This document shows, one piece after another, positions 16,318-26,998 of a DNA stretch of 64,000 nt (its first letter is position 1; the number at the start of each line of letters is the position of its first letter). The DNA is from Nocardioides pinisoli. Lineage in GTDB: Bacteria; Actinomycetota; Actinomycetes; Propionibacteriales; Nocardioidaceae. The notes below the pieces were generated by a model that was given only the letters and a program-made list of their open reading frames with translations, was not told the DNA's origin and searched no databases. The position numbers were made by a program, and so were the translations under genes. The stretch is taken from the NCBI RefSeq assembly GCF_024199985.1, contig NZ_JANARS010000003.1, positions 426,471 through 490,470 on the forward strand, written 5' to 3'.

Positions 16318-16352
16318 TGGCGGCCGGTCGCCGGGGCGACCGACCGCCATCA
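16315..16352. terminator. Bidirectional terminator between the APH-like gene and hppA
   Basis: TGATGGCGG (16315-16323) pairs with CCGCCATCA (16344-16352). After a C/A mismatch, CGGTCGCC pairs with GGCGACCG. The hairpin begins at the stop codon of the plus-strand gene and sits 32 nt beyond the hppA stop on the minus strand. Confidence 0.75.
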
Positions 16353-16383
16353 GGTGCGGGACGGGTGGAACGGGTGGTGCGGG

Positions 16384-18699
<2,316 letters not shown>

Positions 18700-18765
18700 G
18701 CGTGTCCTCCTCGGACTTGGTCTAGCGCTGGAATAGATCCGTGAACGCGCCGGAGTCTACGCAGA

Positions 18766-18781
18766 CGTGACCCAGATCACG
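18766..18781. promoter_or_regulatory. CRP/GlxR-like site upstream of hppA
   Basis: CGTGACCCAGATCACG has the GTGA-N6-TCAC core, 8 of 10 matches to TGTGA-N6-TCACA. A second, weaker half site (GCGTGACCCAGGCCACA) follows at 18787-18803. Both lie in the upstream region of hppA (start 18699). Function is inferred from position and motif only. Confidence 0.4.
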
Positions 18782-18843
18782 GGGCAGCGTGACCCAGGCC
18801 ACACCTGCTATCTGGACCGGCACCCGGTTCGAACGTGACAAAA

Positions 18844-18867
18844 CCCCTGCGGACACGTCCGCAGGGG
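18844..18867 (-). terminator. Rho-independent terminator of the STAS gene
   Basis: CCCCTGCGGAC (18844-18854) pairs with GTCCGCAGGGG (18857-18867). On the minus strand it is followed by TTTTGTC. It lies 68 nt downstream of the STAS-domain gene and is one of the few hairpins in the window with a true T run. Confidence 0.88.
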
Positions 18868-18934
18868 TGGTGGGTCGTACGACGATCGCGCCCGGGCAGG
18901 GCGTACTGAGGGGTCGGACCGGGTGGGCGGGGCC

Positions 18935-19270
18935 TCAGACGCCGGGCGCCAGGCCGACGGAGTCGTGGATCACGAACACCTTGGCCAGGCCGGTGATGCG
19001 GAAGATCTTGAGCAGCCGCTCCTGGGTGCACACCAGGTCGAGCGAGCCGTCGTGGGCGCGGACCTTCTTGAGCCCGCCGACGAGCACGCCGAGGCCCGTG
19101 GAGTCGAGGAACTCGACCGCCTCGAGGTCGATGACGATGTCGTAGGTGCCGGCACCGACCAGCTCGGTGATGCAGTCACGCAGCTTGGGCGCGGTGTAGA
19201 CGTCGATCTCGCCGCCGACGGCAACGACGGCACGGCCGTCCACCTCGCGTGTCGCAAGGGTGAGATCCAC
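18935..19270 (-). CDS. STAS-domain anti-sigma factor antagonist
   Basis: A 111-aa single STAS domain of the SpoIIAA/RsbV type. The phosphorylatable Ser is S57 in [12 protein letters not shown]. The N-terminal strands ([16 protein letters not shown]) are typical. Such proteins, when dephosphorylated, bind an anti-sigma kinase and release a sigma factor. No partner kinase or sigma gene adjoins it; an RsbW-like ATPase lies 32 kb away at 50.7-51.6 kb. The start is the GTG at 19270 with GGGGAG upstream. Confidence 0.9.
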   Translation of the reverse strand: MDLTLATREVDGRAVVAVGGEIDVYTAPKLRDCITELVGAGTYDIVIDLEAVEFLDSTGLGVLVGGLKKVRAHDGSLDLVCTQERLLKIFRITGLAKVFVIHDSVGLAPGV

Positions 19271-19386
19271 GACTGCTCCCCGGTCCCCGAACTCGTTCGG
19301 ACAGTGCGTCTTCGGGCACGCCCGTGCCCCTTCGTTCTTCGGGTGGTATCAAACCACGAGTCACACGGGTTCCGCAGGACTCCTCT

Positions 19387-19464
19387 CCACATCACATCCA
19401 CATCACATCCGCATCGGCCCCGCATCAGGCCCGCACCACCCCCGCCACCACCCCCGCCACCGCC
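19387..19464. repeat. Short tandem repeats upstream of the helicase gene
   Basis: Two perfect copies of CCACATCACAT (19387-19408) are followed, after related CGCATC words, by two perfect copies of ACCACCCCCGCC (19435-19458) and a partial third. The stretch is almost pure pyrimidine plus A on the plus strand. It occupies most of the 230-bp region between the divergent STAS and helicase genes. Confidence 0.85.
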
Positions 19465-19500
19465 TCCGGCGACGTCCCCGGCCTTTGCCAGACTGCGCAG

Positions 19501-21852
19501 GTGAACCAGTCCCGCCCCGGCGTCGTGCCACCGGTCGACGTGCTCGTGCGTCGGCTCACGGGGGTGCCCGGACGCGAGGACCGGCTGCGGCACCTCGAGG
19601 TGCTGCCGGCGCGGGAGGCCGTGCACGCGGACTGGCCCGACTGGGTGCCCGACGACGTCCGCGGGGCCTACGCCGGCCAGGGGGTCGCGCGACCGTGGCG
19701 GCACCAGGTGGTCGCGGCCGACGCGGCGCACGCCGGCGACCACGTGATCGTCGCGACGGGCACGGCCTCGGGGAAGTCGCTGGCCTACCAGCTGCCGGCG
19801 CTGTCCGCGATCCGCGCCGCCCGCGGTCCGCGCGGCGAGCGGGGCGCGTCGGTGCTCTACCTGGCCCCGACCAAGGCGCTGGCCCACGACCAGCTCGCCG
19901 GGCTGTCGTCGCTGGGCCTCGACGTACGCCTGGCGGCGCACGACGGCGACAGCTCCCGCGAGGAGCGCGACTGGACGCGCGACTTCGGCGAGTACGTGCT
20001 CACCAACCCCGACATGCTCCACCGCTCGCTGCTGCCCTCGCATCACCGCTGGTCGCGGCTCCTCGGGTCGCTGCAGTACGTCGTCGTCGACGAGTGCCAC
20101 CACTACCGCGGCGTGTTCGGCGCGCACGTCTCCCACGTGCTGCGCCGGCTGCGGCGGGTGTGCGCGATGTACGGCGCGCACCCGACGTTCGTGCTCGCCT
20201 CGGCGACGGTCGCGGAGCCGGAGGTCACCGCGTCGCGGCTGACCGGTCTCGACGTGGTCGCGCTGACCCGCGACGACTCCCCGCGCGGGGAGGTGTCGCT
20301 GCTGCTGTGGGAGCCGCCCTTCACCTCCCACGCCGGTGAGAACGGCGCGCCCGTGCGGCGGGCCGCGTCGTCGGAGGTCGCCGACCTCCTCGCCGACCTG
20401 GTGGCCGAGGACGTGCGCACCCTGGCCTTCATCCGGTCGAGGCGCGGCGCCGAGCAGGTCGCGCTGTCCGCCGCCGAGCTGCTGAGCGAGGTCGACCCGT
20501 CGCTGCCCGACCGGATCGCCGCCTACCGCGGCGGCTACCTCCCCGAGGAGCGCCGGGCGCTCGAGGCCGCGCTGCGCCGCGGCGACCTGGTCGGGCTGGC
20601 CGCGACCAACGCGCTCGAGCTGGGCATCGACATCAGCGGGCTCGACGCCGTGCTCATCGCCGGCTTCCCGGGCACCCGGGCGGCGTTCTGGCAGCAGGTC
20701 GGGCGGGCGGGCCGGGGCGCCCAGGACGCGCTCGGCGTCCTGGTCGCCAAGGACGACCCGCTCGACACCTATCTCGTGACCCACCCCGACAAGCTGATCG
20801 GCGCTCCCGTCGAGGCGTCGGTCTTCGACCCGGCCAACCCCCACGTCATGGGCCCCCACCTGTGCGCGGCCGCGCAGGAGCAGCCCCTCACCGAGGCCGA
20901 CCTGCCGCTCTTCGGGTCCACCGCCCGGGAGGTCGTCGACGAGCTGACGACGCTCGGGTTGCTGCGGCGGCGCCCGCGTGGCTGGTTCTGGACCGACCGG
21001 AGCCGCGCGGCCGACCTGGCCGACATCCGGTCCGCGGGCGGGTCGCCCGTGCAGCTGATCGAGGCCGGCACCGGCCGGGTCGTCGGCACCGTCGACGCCG
21101 GCGGCGCCCACAACCAGGCCCACCCCGGCGCGGTCTACGTGCACCAGGGCGAGACCTGGCTGGTGGAGGACCTCGACCTCGAGCACCACGTCGCGGTCAT
21201 GCGTCGCGACGAGCCGTCCTACAGCACCACGGCCCGCGAGGTCACCGACATCAGCATCGTCGCGACCCGCGAGCGCCGGTCGTGGGGCGGCTGCGAGCTC
21301 GCGCTCGGCGAGGTCGACGTCTCCCACCAGGTGGTCTCCTTCCTCAAGCGGCGCCAGCCCGGCGGCGAGGTGCTGTCGGAGGACCCGCTCGACCTGCCCG
21401 AGCGCACGCTGCGCACGACGGCGGTGTGGTGGACGGTCCCCGACGACGTGGTGGCCGAGGCCGGGCTGGCGGCGCTCGACGTGCCGGGCGCGGCCCATGC
21501 GGCCGAGCACTGCTCGATCGGCCTCCTCCCCCTCTTCGCCACCTGCGACCGCTGGGACATCGGTGGCGTCTCGACGGCCCGTCACGCCGACACCGGGGTG
21601 CTCACCGTCTTCGTCTACGACGGCCACCCGGGCGGTGCCGGCTTCTCCGAGCGCGGCTTCCGCACGGCCGTCTCCTGGCTCACCGCCACCCGCGAGGCGA
21701 TCGCGAGCTGCGAGTGCACCAGCGGCTGCCCGTCGTGCATCCAGTCACCCAAGTGCGGCAACCAGAACAACCCGCTCGACAAGGCCGGCGCCATCGCTCT
21801 CCTCGACGCCCTCCTGTCGGGGGCACCGCGTGCCGACGGAAGCGACGGTTAG
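19501..21852 (+). CDS. DECH-box helicase with DUF1998 zinc domain (MrfA-like, helicase/secretion neighbourhood type)
   Basis: A 783-aa superfamily 2 helicase. Walker A is ATGTASGKSLAYQ (near 82-94), motif II is DECH (about 197-200), motif III is SAT, and the C-lobe has ATNALELGIDISG and QQVGRAGRG. The C-terminal DUF1998 region has a Cys cluster C737, C739, C743, C746 and C752, as in MrfA-type repair helicases that unwind 3' to 5'. From memory it corresponds to TIGR03817 and M. tuberculosis Rv3649. The GTG at 19501 was chosen; an upstream ATG would add repeat-derived residues. There is no clear Shine-Dalgarno. It is divergent from STAS and precedes the Tad operon on the other strand. Confidence 0.92.
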   Translation: MNQSRPGVVPPVDVLVRRLTGVPGREDRLRHLEVLPAREAVHADWPDWVPDDVRGAYAGQGVARPWRHQVVAADAAHAGDHVIVATGTASGKSLAYQLPALSAIRAARGPRGERGASVLYLAPTKALAHDQLAGLSSLGLDVRLAAHDGDSSREERDWTRDFGEYVLTNPDMLHRSLLPSHHRWSRLLGSLQYVVVDECHHYRGVFGAHVSHVLRRLRRVCAMYGAHPTFVLASATVAEPEVTASRLTGLDVVALTRDDSPRGEVSLLLWEPPFTSHAGENGAPVRRAASSEVADLLADLVAEDVRTLAFIRSRRGAEQVALSAAELLSEVDPSLPDRIAAYRGGYLPEERRALEAALRRGDLVGLAATNALELGIDISGLDAVLIAGFPGTRAAFWQQVGRAGRGAQDALGVLVAKDDPLDTYLVTHPDKLIGAPVEASVFDPANPHVMGPHLCAAAQEQPLTEADLPLFGSTAREVVDELTTLGLLRRRPRGWFWTDRSRAADLADIRSAGGSPVQLIEAGTGRVVGTVDAGGAHNQAHPGAVYVHQGETWLVEDLDLEHHVAVMRRDEPSYSTTAREVTDISIVATRERRSWGGCELALGEVDVSHQVVSFLKRRQPGGEVLSEDPLDLPERTLRTTAVWWTVPDDVVAEAGLAALDVPGAAHAAEHCSIGLLPLFATCDRWDIGGVSTARHADTGVLTVFVYDGHPGGAGFSERGFRTAVSWLTATREAIASCECTSGCPSCIQSPKCGNQNNPLDKAGAIALLDALLSGAPRADGSDG

Positions 21853-21867
21853 GGCTAGATTCGGGTC

Positions 21868-22173
21868 ATGGTGATCCTCGGCCTCGGTCTCATGATCCTC
21901 GGCGGCATCGCGGTGCTGTCCGCCCTCTTCGTCAGCGAGCCCGGGTCGGGCGGCGAGCTGCTGGGCTTCAGCGTCACCACCCTCGAGTCGTTCCTGGTCG
22001 GGGTGGCCGCCGGTGCGGCCATCCTGTGGGGCTTCGCGATCCTCAAGTGGGGCACCAAGCGGAGCCTGGCCCACCGCCGCGAGCGCAAGGAGCTCACCGA
22101 GCTCAACCAGAAGCTCGAGCGGGTCGAGGCCGAGCGGCGCACCGACGACCCGGAGCGGCGGGACGAGGTCTGA
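21868..22173 (+). CDS. Small membrane protein with charged helical tail (LapA-like topology)
   Basis: A 101-aa protein with two hydrophobic segments (about 2-23 and 40-60) and a strongly charged C-terminal helix (RRERKELTELNQKLERVEAERR) that should be cytoplasmic and coiled-coil prone. This recalls LapA-domain topology, but I cannot assign a family. TAGATT (21856-21861) lies exactly 6 nt before the ATG and no Shine-Dalgarno is present, so a leaderless transcript is likely. It is convergent with the Tad operon. Confidence 0.75.
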   Translation: MVILGLGLMILGGIAVLSALFVSEPGSGGELLGFSVTTLESFLVGVAAGAAILWGFAILKWGTKRSLAHRRERKELTELNQKLERVEAERRTDDPERRDEV

Positions 22174-22196
22174 GGTCGCCCGCGGCGGGCCGCGTG

Positions 22197-22562
22197 TCAG
22201 CCGGGTCCGGCGCGCGCGTCAGCGGTGACGCGCACGTCGCGCCACGGGACGTCCGGCCCGTCCACCGAGACGGTGACCCGGATCGTCAGGCCGTCGGGCG
22301 CGCAGGCGTCGAGCACGGCCGCATTGGCACGGGCGACCCGGGCGGCGAGCCCGCACGGATCCACGGCGGCGCCGACGTCGACGAGCGCTCCGGCGCCCGC
22401 CAGCGCGGCGAGGTCTGCGGCGGCCTGGGCCCGGCGCTGGGCCGTGACCAGCCCACCGGCAGCGGCCAGCCCGGCCATCACGAACGCCAGCACGCCGGCC
22501 ATCGCCACCACGAGCACGGTCGCCGCGCCTCGTTCGCCGGCGTGCTCCCGCCGAGCCGTCAC
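22197..22562 (-). CDS. TadE/TadG-like protein of the helicase/secretion neighbourhood (Rv3654c-type)
   Basis: A 121-aa pseudopilin-like protein. The N-terminus RGAATVLVVAMAGVLAF has a prepilin-type Gly-Ala junction and a hydrophobic helix, then QRRAQAAADLAALAGA, typical of Flp-pilus TadE/TadG proteins. It lacks the Glu at +5 of the mature form that most prepilins carry. From memory it corresponds to TIGR03816. The start GTG at 22562 overlaps the upstream TadE stop as GTGA. It is the last gene of the Tad operon. Confidence 0.82.
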   Translation of the reverse strand: MTARREHAGERGAATVLVVAMAGVLAFVMAGLAAAGGLVTAQRRAQAAADLAALAGAGALVDVGAAVDPCGLAARVARANAAVLDACAPDGLTIRVTVSVDGPDVPWRDVRVTADARAGPG

Positions 22563-22936
22563 GACTCCTCCACCACCGCCACCGCGTCGGCCGTCACGGT
22601 CACGCCGGGCAGCGCGCCGAGCAGGCCACCCGGGCCGCTGACCCGGACGGAGGTCGTCACGACCACGTCGGTCGCGCCGACCTCGACCCGCACGCGCGCA
22701 CCCTCCGGGGCGATGCGCAGGGCAACGCCCTGGGCGGAGGTGACGTCGTCGCCGCGCGCGACGGCGCGCGCGGCCTCGCGGGACGCGTCGACGACGCGCA
22801 CCTGCGCAGCGCCGACCGCCAGCATCCACACCAGGCCGGCGGTCAGGGCGACGAGGAGCGGGATGCCGATCGCGAGCTCGGCCGTCGCCGCGCCGGACTC
22901 GCCCCGGGACTGCGCCCCGCGAGACCGCGCAGGCAT
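22559..22936 (-). CDS. TadE family pseudopilin
   Basis: A 125-aa protein. The class III prepilin signal is complete: GESG followed by AATAELAIGIPLLVALTAGL, with Glu at +5 after the predicted Gly cleavage. A soluble beta-rich domain follows. It should be a minor pseudopilin of a Flp/Tad pilus. The start ATG overlaps the preceding gene's stop as TGATG, and its stop overlaps the next GTG, so the cluster is translationally coupled. Confidence 0.88.
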   Translation of the reverse strand: MPARSRGAQSRGESGAATAELAIGIPLLVALTAGLVWMLAVGAAQVRVVDASREAARAVARGDDVTSAQGVALRIAPEGARVRVEVGATDVVVTTSVRVSGPGGLLGALPGVTVTADAVAVVEES

Positions 22937-23148
22937 CAGCCGATGCCGAGCAGGCTCATGACGTGCTTGAACATCCGCTCCAGCAGCTGGTCGCCGAAGG
23001 CACCGGTGAGCAGCGTGTAGAGCAGTCCCGCGAAGCCGGCGCCGGCGGCGGTGCCGACGGCGTACTCCGCGGTGGTGATGCCGGCCTCGCTCCGCCGCCT
23101 GACGGTCGTCGTCGACCTGCGTCGTCGCAGGTGGTGCATGGGCTTCAT
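22936..23148 (-). CDS. Flp pilin-like DUF4244 protein
   Basis: A 70-aa protein with a basic leader of about 20 residues, then SEAG followed by ITTAEYAVGTAAGAGFAG: a Gly cleavage site with Glu at +5 and Tyr at +6, as in Flp major pilins. The mature helix continues to LLYTLLTG. It is therefore the probable major pilin of the locus (Rv3656c-like, DUF4244). AGGGGAACTG precedes the ATG at 23148. The 141-bp gap to tadC upstream has no other gene and may hold a promoter or processing site. Confidence 0.9.
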   Translation of the reverse strand: MKPMHHLRRRRSTTTVRRRSEAGITTAEYAVGTAAGAGFAGLLYTLLTGAFGDQLLERMFKHVMSLLGIG

Positions 23149-23289
23149 CAGTTCCCCTGTCGTCGCGGGGCTCCCGATGAACCCCGACCGACGTCCAGCC
23201 TGCGAGGGCTGCGGCCGGCCTGCACGTGCGTGGCGACGAACCTGTGGAGGACGTCCGGACCGCTCGCCCTGTGGACGCCCGGCGGCGCG

Positions 23290-23976
23290 TCACGGGGTCA
23301 CCGAGCCGAAGAGCGCAGCCACGGTGGGCACGACGCCGAGCAGCATGAAGGCGGGCAGCAGGCAGGCGCCGAGCGGGATGGCCGCTGCCACCCCGACGCG
23401 TCGGGCCGCGTCCTCGGCCCGCGCGAGCGCCTCCCGCTGCAGCTCGTCGGCGAGCCGCTCGACGCTCTGCACGACGGACGCACCGGACACCTGCGAGCGG
23501 ACCATCGCGCGGGCCAGAGGAGCCAGCACCGGGTCGTCGACGACGGTCGTCCAGGCCTCGACGCCGGCGGCCCCCCAGCGGGACTGCTCCACGACCGGCA
23601 CCAGCCGGTCAGCGGCCGGCCCGGGGAGCGCGGCGCAGACCTGGGCGAGGCCTGAGACGGGTTCGGAGCCGGCCCGCAGGGTGGCGGCGAAGAGGTCCAC
23701 GAGGTGCGGGAGCGTGCGCTCCACCTCCTGCCGCTCGCGGCGGGCGGAGGGAGCCTCGACCGCTGCGAGCAGGCGGTGCGCGACGACCCCCGCGACGGCC
23801 GCCGCCAGCACGCCGACGGCCCCGCCCACGACGAGCCAAGCGCCGATCGCGACGCCGCCCACCGCCAGGGGCCGGACGGAGGCCCCGGAGGACGAGCGGC
23901 GGCGCGGGACGCGCGGGACCGAGGGCAGCAGGGCTGCGACCGCCAGCGACGCGCACGCCACGGCCAGCCAGGTCAC
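23290..23976 (-). CDS. tadC: TadC-like type II secretion F protein
   Basis: A 228-aa inner-membrane platform protein with TM segments at the N-terminus and near the C-terminus (IPLGACLLPAFMLLGVVPTVAALFG). The cytoplasmic T2SF core reads TLPHLVDLFAATLRAGSEPVSGL and VRSQVSGASVVQSVERLADELQ. It pairs with TadB to anchor the ATPase. The GTG at 23976 overlaps the tadB stop as GTGA. Shorter than the enterobacterial or Caulobacter TadC, as usual in actinobacteria. Confidence 0.88.
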   Translation of the reverse strand: MTWLAVACASLAVAALLPSVPRVPRRRSSSGASVRPLAVGGVAIGAWLVVGGAVGVLAAAVAGVVAHRLLAAVEAPSARRERQEVERTLPHLVDLFAATLRAGSEPVSGLAQVCAALPGPAADRLVPVVEQSRWGAAGVEAWTTVVDDPVLAPLARAMVRSQVSGASVVQSVERLADELQREALARAEDAARRVGVAAAIPLGACLLPAFMLLGVVPTVAALFGSVTP

Positions 23977-24662
23977 GGTGCCGCCGCCCGGTCAGCGATC
24001 CGCTCGATCCACCACAGACCGAGACCGACGAGGGCCAGTCCGACGAGGCCGCAGGCCCACCCGAGGGGTGTCGCCAAGAGGAAGGACCACGGGTCGGAGC
24101 CGGCGCCCGAGCCCATCAGCAGCACGGCGACGGGCAGGCAGGCGACGAGCCGGGCGGTCGAGCGGGCCGACGCCAGCTCGGAGTCGACCAGGCGCCGCGT
24201 GCGCCGCCGGGCGCGCAGCCCGGCGGCGGTGCGCTGCAGGGCAGCGGCGAGCCCGTGGCCGGAGTGGTGTGCCACCTGCCACGCCCCGGCGACCCAGCGG
24301 AGGTCTGCCGCACCGCGCCTCTCGACCGCCAGCCGGCGCATCGCCTCGGGGACGTCGGCGCCCAGCCGCATCGCCTCCAGGACCGGGAGCAGCGGCGGCC
24401 ACCGCTCGGCGCCGGCCGCGAGGGCGGCCTCGGGCGGACGCCCCGCGGCGAGGTCGGCGGCCAGCAGGTCACACACCTCCAGCACGGCCGCCTGGTCGGC
24501 AGCGTCGCGCCTCCGACGGGCCACGATCGGCACGGGAAGCGCCCACCGCCGCGGCGGCGACAGCCCGTGACCTCGCGCCGGCCGCCCCGGGGCGGGCGTC
24601 CCACCTGGCACCACGACGGCCACGGCGGCGCCGAGCACCAGGGCCGCCAGCCATCCGGTCAC
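23973..24662 (-). CDS. tadB: TadB-like type II secretion F protein
   Basis: A 229-aa membrane platform protein. It starts VTGWLAALVLGAAVAVVVPGG, then has the T2SF helices VCDLLAADLAAGRPPEAALAAG and GLAAALQRTAAGLRARRR. Two C-terminal TM segments follow (ARLVACLPVAVLLMG; LGWACGLVGLALVGLGLWW). The GTG at 24662 overlaps the ATPase stop as GTGA; a GTG directly before it is equally possible. Confidence 0.87.
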   Translation of the reverse strand: MTGWLAALVLGAAVAVVVPGGTPAPGRPARGHGLSPPRRWALPVPIVARRRRDAADQAAVLEVCDLLAADLAAGRPPEAALAAGAERWPPLLPVLEAMRLGADVPEAMRRLAVERRGAADLRWVAGAWQVAHHSGHGLAAALQRTAAGLRARRRTRRLVDSELASARSTARLVACLPVAVLLMGSGAGSDPWSFLLATPLGWACGLVGLALVGLGLWWIERIADRAAAP

Positions 24663-25822
24663 CACGCCACCGACCCGAGCCGGGCGGCGAGGACGCCGGC
24701 GGCAGGGCCGCGCACGACGCGGTCGGTCTCGAACGTCGCGGCCGTGCGGAGGGCGACGTGCCCGGACGCGTCGCGCTCGGGCACCCCGAGCTCGAGCACG
24801 CGGCGGCGCCCGTCCCGTCCGCGGCCGAGGTGGATGACGACGTCGAGCGCGGCGGCGAGCTGGCTGTGCGCCGCCGACCGGGGCAGTCCCGCGGCGAGGG
24901 ACAGCGCCTCCACCCGCGCCGGCACGTCGGCGGCCGAGTTGGCGTGGAGCGTCCCGCACCCGCCGCCGTGACCGGTGTTGAGCGCCGCCAGGAGGTCGAC
25001 CACCTCGGCGCCGCGCACCTCGCCGACCACGAGCCGGTCGGGTCGCATCCGCAGTGCCTGCCGCACGAGCAGCTGCAGCGAGATCTCGCCGGCGCCCTCG
25101 ATGTTGGCCGGTCGGCCCTCGAGCGCGACGACGTGCGGGTGGTCGGGCCGGAGCTCGCTGGCGTCCTCGACCAGGACGATGCGCTCGCCCGGGTCGACCA
25201 GCGACAGGAGCGCCGAGAGCACCGAGGTCTTGCCGGTGCCGGTGCCACCGGTGACGAGGAAGGCGCACCGCGAGTCGACGACCTCCTCCAGCAGGAACGC
25301 CCCGTCGGGCGGCACCGCGCCCGCCGTGACCAGCTCGGGAAGGGTCCAGACCCGCCCTCGCGGCACGCGCAGCGACAGCACCGTGCCGGACCGGGCCACC
25401 GGTGCCAGCACGGCGTGGAACCGCGTGCCGTCGGGGAGGCGTACGTCGGCGTGCGGGGTGGCGTCGTCGAGGCGTCGCCCGGCCGAGGCAGCCAGCCGTT
25501 GGGCGAGACGGCGCACCGCCGCGTCGTCGGGGAACGACACGGGGGCGCGCTCGAGCCCGGCACCGCGATCGATCCAGACCTCCTCGGGGCCGTTGACCAG
25601 CACGTCGGTCACGTCGGGCAGCCGCAGCAGGTCCTCCAGGGGACCGGCGCCGAGCACGTCGCGGCGGAGCAGGTCGTGGACCGCGAGCACCGTCGCGTCG
25701 CCGACCGGGGCGCCGGAGGCACGCAGCGCCTCGGCCACCCGGTGCGGGGTGAGCTCGCCAGCCGAGCCCGCCAGTCGGCGGCGTACGTCGTCGAGCACAC
25801 CGGTGGGGACGGGGGTGCTCAT
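24659..25822 (-). CDS. tadA: TadA/CpaF-type secretion ATPase
   Basis: A 387-aa hexameric ATPase that powers Flp pilus assembly. An N-terminal domain (LLRLPDVTDVLVNGPEEVW) precedes Walker A GGTGTGKTS (192-200), an Asp box (VLVEDASELRP) and Walker B (RPDRLVVGEVRGAE), and a His box (GTLHANSAADVPARVE). It corresponds, from memory, to TIGR03819 (helicase/secretion neighbourhood ATPase). The ATG overlaps the upstream stop as ATGA. Confidence 0.95.
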   Translation of the reverse strand: MSTPVPTGVLDDVRRRLAGSAGELTPHRVAEALRASGAPVGDATVLAVHDLLRRDVLGAGPLEDLLRLPDVTDVLVNGPEEVWIDRGAGLERAPVSFPDDAAVRRLAQRLAASAGRRLDDATPHADVRLPDGTRFHAVLAPVARSGTVLSLRVPRGRVWTLPELVTAGAVPPDGAFLLEEVVDSRCAFLVTGGTGTGKTSVLSALLSLVDPGERIVLVEDASELRPDHPHVVALEGRPANIEGAGEISLQLLVRQALRMRPDRLVVGEVRGAEVVDLLAALNTGHGGGCGTLHANSAADVPARVEALSLAAGLPRSAAHSQLAAALDVVIHLGRGRDGRRRVLELGVPERDASGHVALRTAATFETDRVVRGPAAGVLAARLGSVAW

Positions 25823-26832
25823 GCCGCGTCCGCCAGGAGGTCGCGGGCGGCGCGGGCGAGCGGGCCGCGTCCGGCCAGGGGGCCGAGGCCACGGTCGACG
25901 GACGCAGCCACGCCTCGCTGGTCGGCCACCGCGGCCACGACGGGAAGGCCCGTGACGCGTCGGGCGTCGGCGTCGCTGAGTCCGCCCGGACGCAGCACCA
26001 GCCCGGCCCGGCCGTCACGGCCGAGGTCGGCGACCAGGCGCGAGGCCGCCGCCAGCCCCGGCACCGTCGCCGGGGTCACCACCAGCAGGTCGTCGCACCG
26101 GTCGGCGAGCTCGACCAGCGCCGACCCGCTCTGACGAGCCAGGTCGAGGACCACGAGGTCGTGGCCGAGCACGGCGGCCGGGAGGACCCGGCGAGCCGCC
26201 GCCGGGTCGAGCCGGCGGCGCAGTCCCGACCACGTGAGGACGCCCAGGTGGTCGCGTCGCGGAACGCCCTCCCGCAGCGCCCGCGCGCCGAGCCGACCCG
26301 CGGTCTCGGCCAGGGCCTCCCACCGCACGCCCGCCAGGTCCTCCATGCCGAGCAGGCGGTCGAGGCCCGGCCCGAGCGGGTCGCCGTCGACGAGCAGCGT
26401 CGGTCTCCGCGCCGCGTGCCACTGCGCGAGCGCGCACGCGAGCGTCGTGGCACCGGCGCCACCGGCCCCACCCACGACGCCGACGAGGCGTCCCGGCGAC
26501 GCCCGCTCGCCGACGTCGGCGAGCTCGTCGGACAGCCAGCCCGCGGCGGCGGGCAGGTCGACCACCGAGGCCGCCCCCAGCTCGACGGCGTGGCGGAAGG
26601 CGGCGTCACCGACACCGACCCCGACGACGTGGACGCCCGCGCGGCGCGACGGGGCCAGCGCCGCCAGCGACGCGGCGAGGTCGTCGCCGACCAGCACGAG
26701 GTCGGCCTCGCGCCAGGCGGCCAGGGACAGGGACGGCTCGGCGCAGACCTCCGCCCCGACCCCCGCCGCCGCACAGAGGGGGACGACCGAGTCGTGGACG
26801 GACGGGGACCGGGTGATGAGGAGGACGGGCAT
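25819..26832 (-). CDS. CpaE-like septum-site/Ssd family ATPase
   Basis: A 337-aa protein with an N-terminal receiver-like domain without a conserved phospho-Asp context and a C-terminal ParA/MinD-type domain. The deviant Walker A is GGAGGAGATT (121-130); VVLDLARQSGSALVEL fits the Walker B region. In M. tuberculosis the equivalent (Rv3660c, Ssd) affects septation; in other bacteria CpaE positions the Tad pilus. It is the first gene of the Tad operon. The ATG at 26832 lacks a strong ribosome site. Confidence 0.88.
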   Translation of the reverse strand: MPVLLITRSPSVHDSVVPLCAAAGVGAEVCAEPSLSLAAWREADLVLVGDDLAASLAALAPSRRAGVHVVGVGVGDAAFRHAVELGAASVVDLPAAAGWLSDELADVGERASPGRLVGVVGGAGGAGATTLACALAQWHAARRPTLLVDGDPLGPGLDRLLGMEDLAGVRWEALAETAGRLGARALREGVPRRDHLGVLTWSGLRRRLDPAAARRVLPAAVLGHDLVVLDLARQSGSALVELADRCDDLLVVTPATVPGLAAASRLVADLGRDGRAGLVLRPGGLSDADARRVTGLPVVAAVADQRGVAASVDRGLGPLAGRGPLARAARDLLADAA

Positions 26833-26998
26833 GCCCCGAGCGTCGACGCGGACACCGACGCCCGACAGCCCACCCGGGCGCGGCCTGTGGACGGCGGGCT
26901 CCCGGCGCCGCCTGTGGACGGGTCGTGGCGCAGCCGTGGGGCCACGAGGCGCGCGCGAGGCACCGGACGCCGCCCGCCCGGCCCCCTACGATGGCCGC

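Noticed and set aside
23268..26920. Repeated CCTGTGGACG words near the Tad genes as DnaA boxes
   Set aside because: They match only part of the actinobacterial DnaA box, are scattered, and no origin genes (dnaA, dnaN) are near.
26833..26998. Possible 6C small RNA between ssd and the HAD gene, where mycobacteria encode B11
   Set aside because: I looked for two hairpins with loops of six or more C and found none on either strand; only a CCCCC run before the HAD promoter is present.
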